Shown piece by piece: positions 4,800-6,849 of a DNA stretch of 6,849 nucleotides (its first letter is position 1; every line of letters begins with the position of its first letter). A program made the position numbers and the translations under genes. The notes beneath the pieces are model-generated. The model did no database searches, was not told the DNA's origin, and saw nothing but the letters and a program-made list of their open reading frames with translations. This stretch comes from CAYOVG01 sp964407285 (GTDB taxonomy: Bacteria > Desulfobacterota > Syntrophobacteria > Syntrophobacterales > Syntrophobacteraceae). The stretch lies in the NCBI GenBank assembly GCA_964407285.1, contig CAYOVG010000366.1, positions 1 through 6,849 of the forward strand, written 5' to 3'.

Positions 4800-5776
4800 A
4801 AGAGGGTATCACCGGGCTGGTAACGAGCGGCTTTGACATCCAGGGGTTTTGTCTTTTTTAGCACCTGTTCTTTGAATACCAGATCTGCCTCCAGGTAGAC
4901 ATGGGTGGTTTCGGGAGATTCGTGACCAAGCCAAAGAGCGATAACGCAGTGGTCCACTCCTGACTGTAGGAGTTCCATGGCTGCTGTATGACGAAGGACA
5001 TGGGGTGAAACCCTCTTTGCCTTCAAGGTGGGACATGTTTCCCGAGCCCGTGCTACATGTTTGGCCAGGAGGTACTGGACACCGTCGGGGCTGAGTTGAG
5101 TGCCACGTGCATTGGGGAAGACGACATCGTTTTCCGATCCTCCCCGTTCTTGGAGCCAGGCTTTCATGACGGCGACCGTCTGTTTGGTGAGAGGAGTAGA
5201 GCGCTCTTTGCGGCCCTTTCCGAAACAACGGACATGGGCTCCCGTGCCCAGGGAGATATCACGCCGACGCAGACTGATGAGTTCGGAGAGACGAAGCCCG
5301 GTCTGGATGGCCAGCATGAGAAGTGCCCGATCTCGACGTCCCGCCCAGGTGGTGCTGTCAGGTGCGGCCAGGAGTGCCTGAATCTCTGGATGGGTAAGAA
5401 AATCGACCAAACGGCGCTCATGGCGTTTGGTCGGGATAGCGAGAACGCGTTGAATATGAGCTGAGTGGGCGGGTTCCTGAAACGCGACGTACTGGAAGAA
5501 AGAGCGGATGGCGGTCAAACGAAGGTTGCGTGTGCGGGCGCCGTTGTGTCGCTGACTCTCGATATGATCCAGGAAAGCGCCGATGAAAGGAGCGTTGAGA
5601 TCGTCCAGTGTGAGTTTGGAAGGCGGCTTGTTAAGTTGCTGCCGGGCAAATGTGAGAAGCAGCCGGAACGTATCGCGGTAGGATGCGATGGTGTGAGGAC
5701 TTGCTCGTCTTTGGCTCATAAGGCGGTCGGTGAAAAAGGACTGAAGCAAGGTAGATAGGGGGGTGATCGTTGTCAT
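4778..5776 (-). CDS. ritC: Tyrosine recombinase, third of the RIT trio (RitC-like)
   Basis: A 332-residue tyrosine site-specific recombinase, which would break and rejoin DNA through a 3'-phosphotyrosine link during RIT movement. The N-terminal SAM-like core-binding domain spans about 8-115 (SPHTIASYRDTFRLLL at 26-41). The catalytic domain has box I TGLRLSEL with R162, the beta-hairpin lysine in GKGRK (K187), box II HVLRH with H259 and R262, LGHES with H285, and THVYLEAD with nucleophile Y294. All six key positions are present, so it should be active. I start it at MTTITP (5776), whose ATG overlaps the RitB stop as ATGA and follows GGGAGG at good spacing; a longer reading would run 53 codons back into RitB in another frame. 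Downstream lie the terminal repeats of the element. Confidence 0.9.
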   Translation of the reverse strand: MTTITPLSTLLQSFFTDRLMSQRRASPHTIASYRDTFRLLLTFARQQLNKPPSKLTLDDLNAPFIGAFLDHIESQRHNGARTRNLRLTAIRSFFQYVAFQEPAHSAHIQRVLAIPTKRHERRLVDFLTHPEIQALLAAPDSTTWAGRRDRALLMLAIQTGLRLSELISLRRRDISLGTGAHVRCFGKGRKERSTPLTKQTVAVMKAWLQERGGSENDVVFPNARGTQLSPDGVQYLLAKHVARARETCPTLKAKRVSPHVLRHTAAMELLQSGVDHCVIALWLGHESPETTHVYLEADLVFKEQVLKKTKPLDVKAARYQPGDTLLQFLNSL

Positions 5777-6705
5777 GATAAATCCTCCCATCTTTTTTCG
5801 AGTCGGTCTTTTGTTAGTGCCAGGAGTTCCGGGATGGCGGACAGGTACCAATAGGTGTCGGTCACATGGGCATGTCCGAGATAAGTGGAGAGGACCGGCA
5901 AGTGTTGTTGAACATCGACACCGCTTTGATACCAATGGAGAAGTGTGGTTACCGCAAATCGGTGTCGAAGGTCATGGATGCGTGGACCGGAGCTATCCCC
6001 GGCTTTTCTCAGACCGATCTGGCGAGATAGTTTGACGAAGGTCCAACGGACGGTGTAGTCGGTGAGAGGTGTGCCCTGGTTGGAGAGGAAAAAGCGGTTC
6101 GTGGGAGGCCGGGGATAAAGCTGATCCCGCCGATCGAGATACAGCTTGAGCTTTTCCACTGTGGAAGGATGCAAGGGAATCAACCGTGACTTGCTGAACT
6201 TGGTCATCCTAACGGTCAAGAGTTCCTGTTTGAGATCAACATCATCACGATCGAGGTGAATGATTTCACTGATCCTCATCCCGGTCACGGCCATCAAGCC
6301 GAAGAGGGTGTAATAGGTACAGGGGCGCAGGCCGGTTGAAGGGGGAAGATTGCTTGCCGCCTTCAGGATTTGTTGGATTTCGTCATCAGAGTAGATGTAG
6401 GGTGTTGCCCGCTTTGTGCGGTATGGCAAAAGGCCGGTCGGTGGGATTTCGGTGCGAGGATCGATCGCGTTCCAATACCGGGCAAAGCTACGGACGAAGC
6501 TAAGGCGAGCGGCCCATTGTGCGGGCTGAACGTTCTGAGGCAGTTGAGCCCAGCGCAGAGCCAACTCGGTTGTGATAACGGATGCTCCCTGTTGTTCCAT
6601 GAAGGACACGAAATGGTGGAGATTATAACCCATGTCCCGCAGCTTAAATCCCAGAGAGCGACGCATCGTCAGGTAATCTTCTACAGCTTTTCGAAGGGGG
6701 CTCAT
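5773..6705 (-). CDS. ritB: Tyrosine recombinase, second of the RIT trio (RitB-like)
   Basis: A 310-residue tyrosine recombinase, the typical length of the middle member of a RIT trio. The N-terminal domain (about 1-100) begins LRKAVEDYLTMRRSLGFKL, characteristic of this subfamily. The catalytic domain has box I TGMRISEI with R144, a lysine in KFSKSRLIPL (K169 or K172), box II HDLRH with H244 and R247, LGHAH with H278, and TYWYLS, in which Y287 is the likely nucleophile by spacing from H278 (Y285 is a less likely choice). The ATG overlaps the end of the preceding RitA-like gene as ATGA and has GGGAGG 7 bases upstream. Its own TGA overlaps the RitC start the same way, so the three proteins are probably made in similar amounts and act together, perhaps as a mixed complex; that last point is inference. 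Confidence 0.92.
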   Translation of the reverse strand: MSPLRKAVEDYLTMRRSLGFKLRDMGYNLHHFVSFMEQQGASVITTELALRWAQLPQNVQPAQWAARLSFVRSFARYWNAIDPRTEIPPTGLLPYRTKRATPYIYSDDEIQQILKAASNLPPSTGLRPCTYYTLFGLMAVTGMRISEIIHLDRDDVDLKQELLTVRMTKFSKSRLIPLHPSTVEKLKLYLDRRDQLYPRPPTNRFFLSNQGTPLTDYTVRWTFVKLSRQIGLRKAGDSSGPRIHDLRHRFAVTTLLHWYQSGVDVQQHLPVLSTYLGHAHVTDTYWYLSAIPELLALTKDRLEKRWEDLS

Positions 6706-6849
6706 AGGGCACCTCCCGGCCAGGGTTGGGCCAAAGCTCGTAGGGCCGGCAGATCAACCTTGGCATAGATAGTGGTCGTGTTGAGGCTGCGGTGCCGTAG
6801 CAGAAGGGCAATTTCAGCAAGAGAAGAGCCTTGCCGAAGCATCTGAGTG
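6702..6849 (-). CDS. ritA: Tyrosine recombinase, first of the RIT trio (RitA-like), C-terminal part only
   Basis: The last 48 codons of a gene that enters from the right edge. The visible protein contains the region LLLRHRSLNTTTIYAKVD: a histidine in RHRS at the box III position and, nine residues on, the nucleophile tyrosine of TIYAK. It ends with the short tail ALAQPWPGG, typical of the first RIT recombinase. Its TGA overlaps the RitB start as ATGA. The box I, lysine and box II residues would lie outside the window, so activity cannot be judged. The missing-edge truncation is due to the window, not to a mutation. Confidence 0.85.
   Translation of the reverse strand, partial: TQMLRQGSSLAEIALLLRHRSLNTTTIYAKVDLPALRALAQPWPGGAL

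Larger units (their letters stand above)
4659..6849 (-). mobile_element. RIT element (recombinases in trio), incomplete at the right edge
   Basis: Three consecutive tyrosine recombinase genes on one strand, linked by two 4-base ATGA overlaps, are the defining feature of RIT elements. The first is visible only as its last 48 codons; the second and third are complete, with sizes (310 and 332 residues) typical of RitB and RitC. The element's 3' end carries an octamer array closed by a 20-bp palindrome at 4659-4678, immediately next to the truncated integrase, so I set the boundary there. The other end and any target duplication lie outside the window. No passenger gene is seen in the visible part. 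Confidence 0.85.

Noticed and set aside
5057..5464. 135-residue and other plus-strand frames within the recombinase genes
   Set aside because: They are antisense to RitC, which has all catalytic residues in place, and they show no domain of their own.
5777..5935. N-terminal 53-codon extension of RitC
   Set aside because: It lies within RitB in another frame and has no ribosome site. The ATGA overlap with GGGAGG upstream supports the start at 5776.

Overview
This window looks like part of a temperate phage or phage-derived island from a mid-GC Gram-negative bacterium. Strong AGGAGG-type ribosome sites, a tRNA-Leu-type 3' end and the integrase family make a Desulfobacterota or related host my weak guess; the sequence alone does not settle it. 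Every gene I can support lies on the minus strand, so the window reads from right to left.

Right part (about 4659-6849): the 3' portion of a RIT element (Recombinases In Trio). It holds the C-terminal end of a first tyrosine recombinase (RitA-like), a complete second one (RitB-like) and a complete third one (RitC-like). Both junctions are 4-base ATGA stop/start overlaps. Downstream of RitC is an array of ATGCCGAG octamers that ends in a perfect 20-bp palindrome, which I take as the element's terminus. Next to it is a decapitated phage-type integrase (4445-4657) that keeps only the residues from box II onward, so the RIT element seems to have landed inside that integrase gene.

Middle (3964-4444): noncoding DNA. 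It holds a 21-bp copy of a tRNA-Leu-type 3' end (4281-4301) with no tRNA body in front of it, a hairpin terminator, and TGTGGCA repeats between this core and the integrase stop. Together they look like an attachment site with integrase arm sites. Because non-tRNA sequence flanks the core on the left and the integrase lies on the right, the arrangement resembles attP of a circular form or the junction of two tandemly integrated elements.

Left part (1-3963): a phage replication-to-packaging block. A 788-residue primase-polymerase fused to a superfamily 3 helicase (NrS-1-like) comes first. A 159-bp gap carries seven GTAAC/GTTAC motifs placed around a 34-bp alternating pyrimidine-purine tract. 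Then come an ERCC4-fold nuclease, a cysteine-rich 73-residue protein and a 63-residue protein, all joined by 4-base overlaps, and then a P27-family small terminase subunit. Beyond it, a sigma70-like promoter directed out of the left edge is bracketed by four TGTGTAACC-type repeats. The likely logic is primer synthesis and unwinding by the primase-helicase, processing of branched DNA by the nuclease, and packaging started by the small terminase; the large terminase is expected just beyond the left edge. With its integrase broken, the element could probably not integrate or excise without help from another recombinase.
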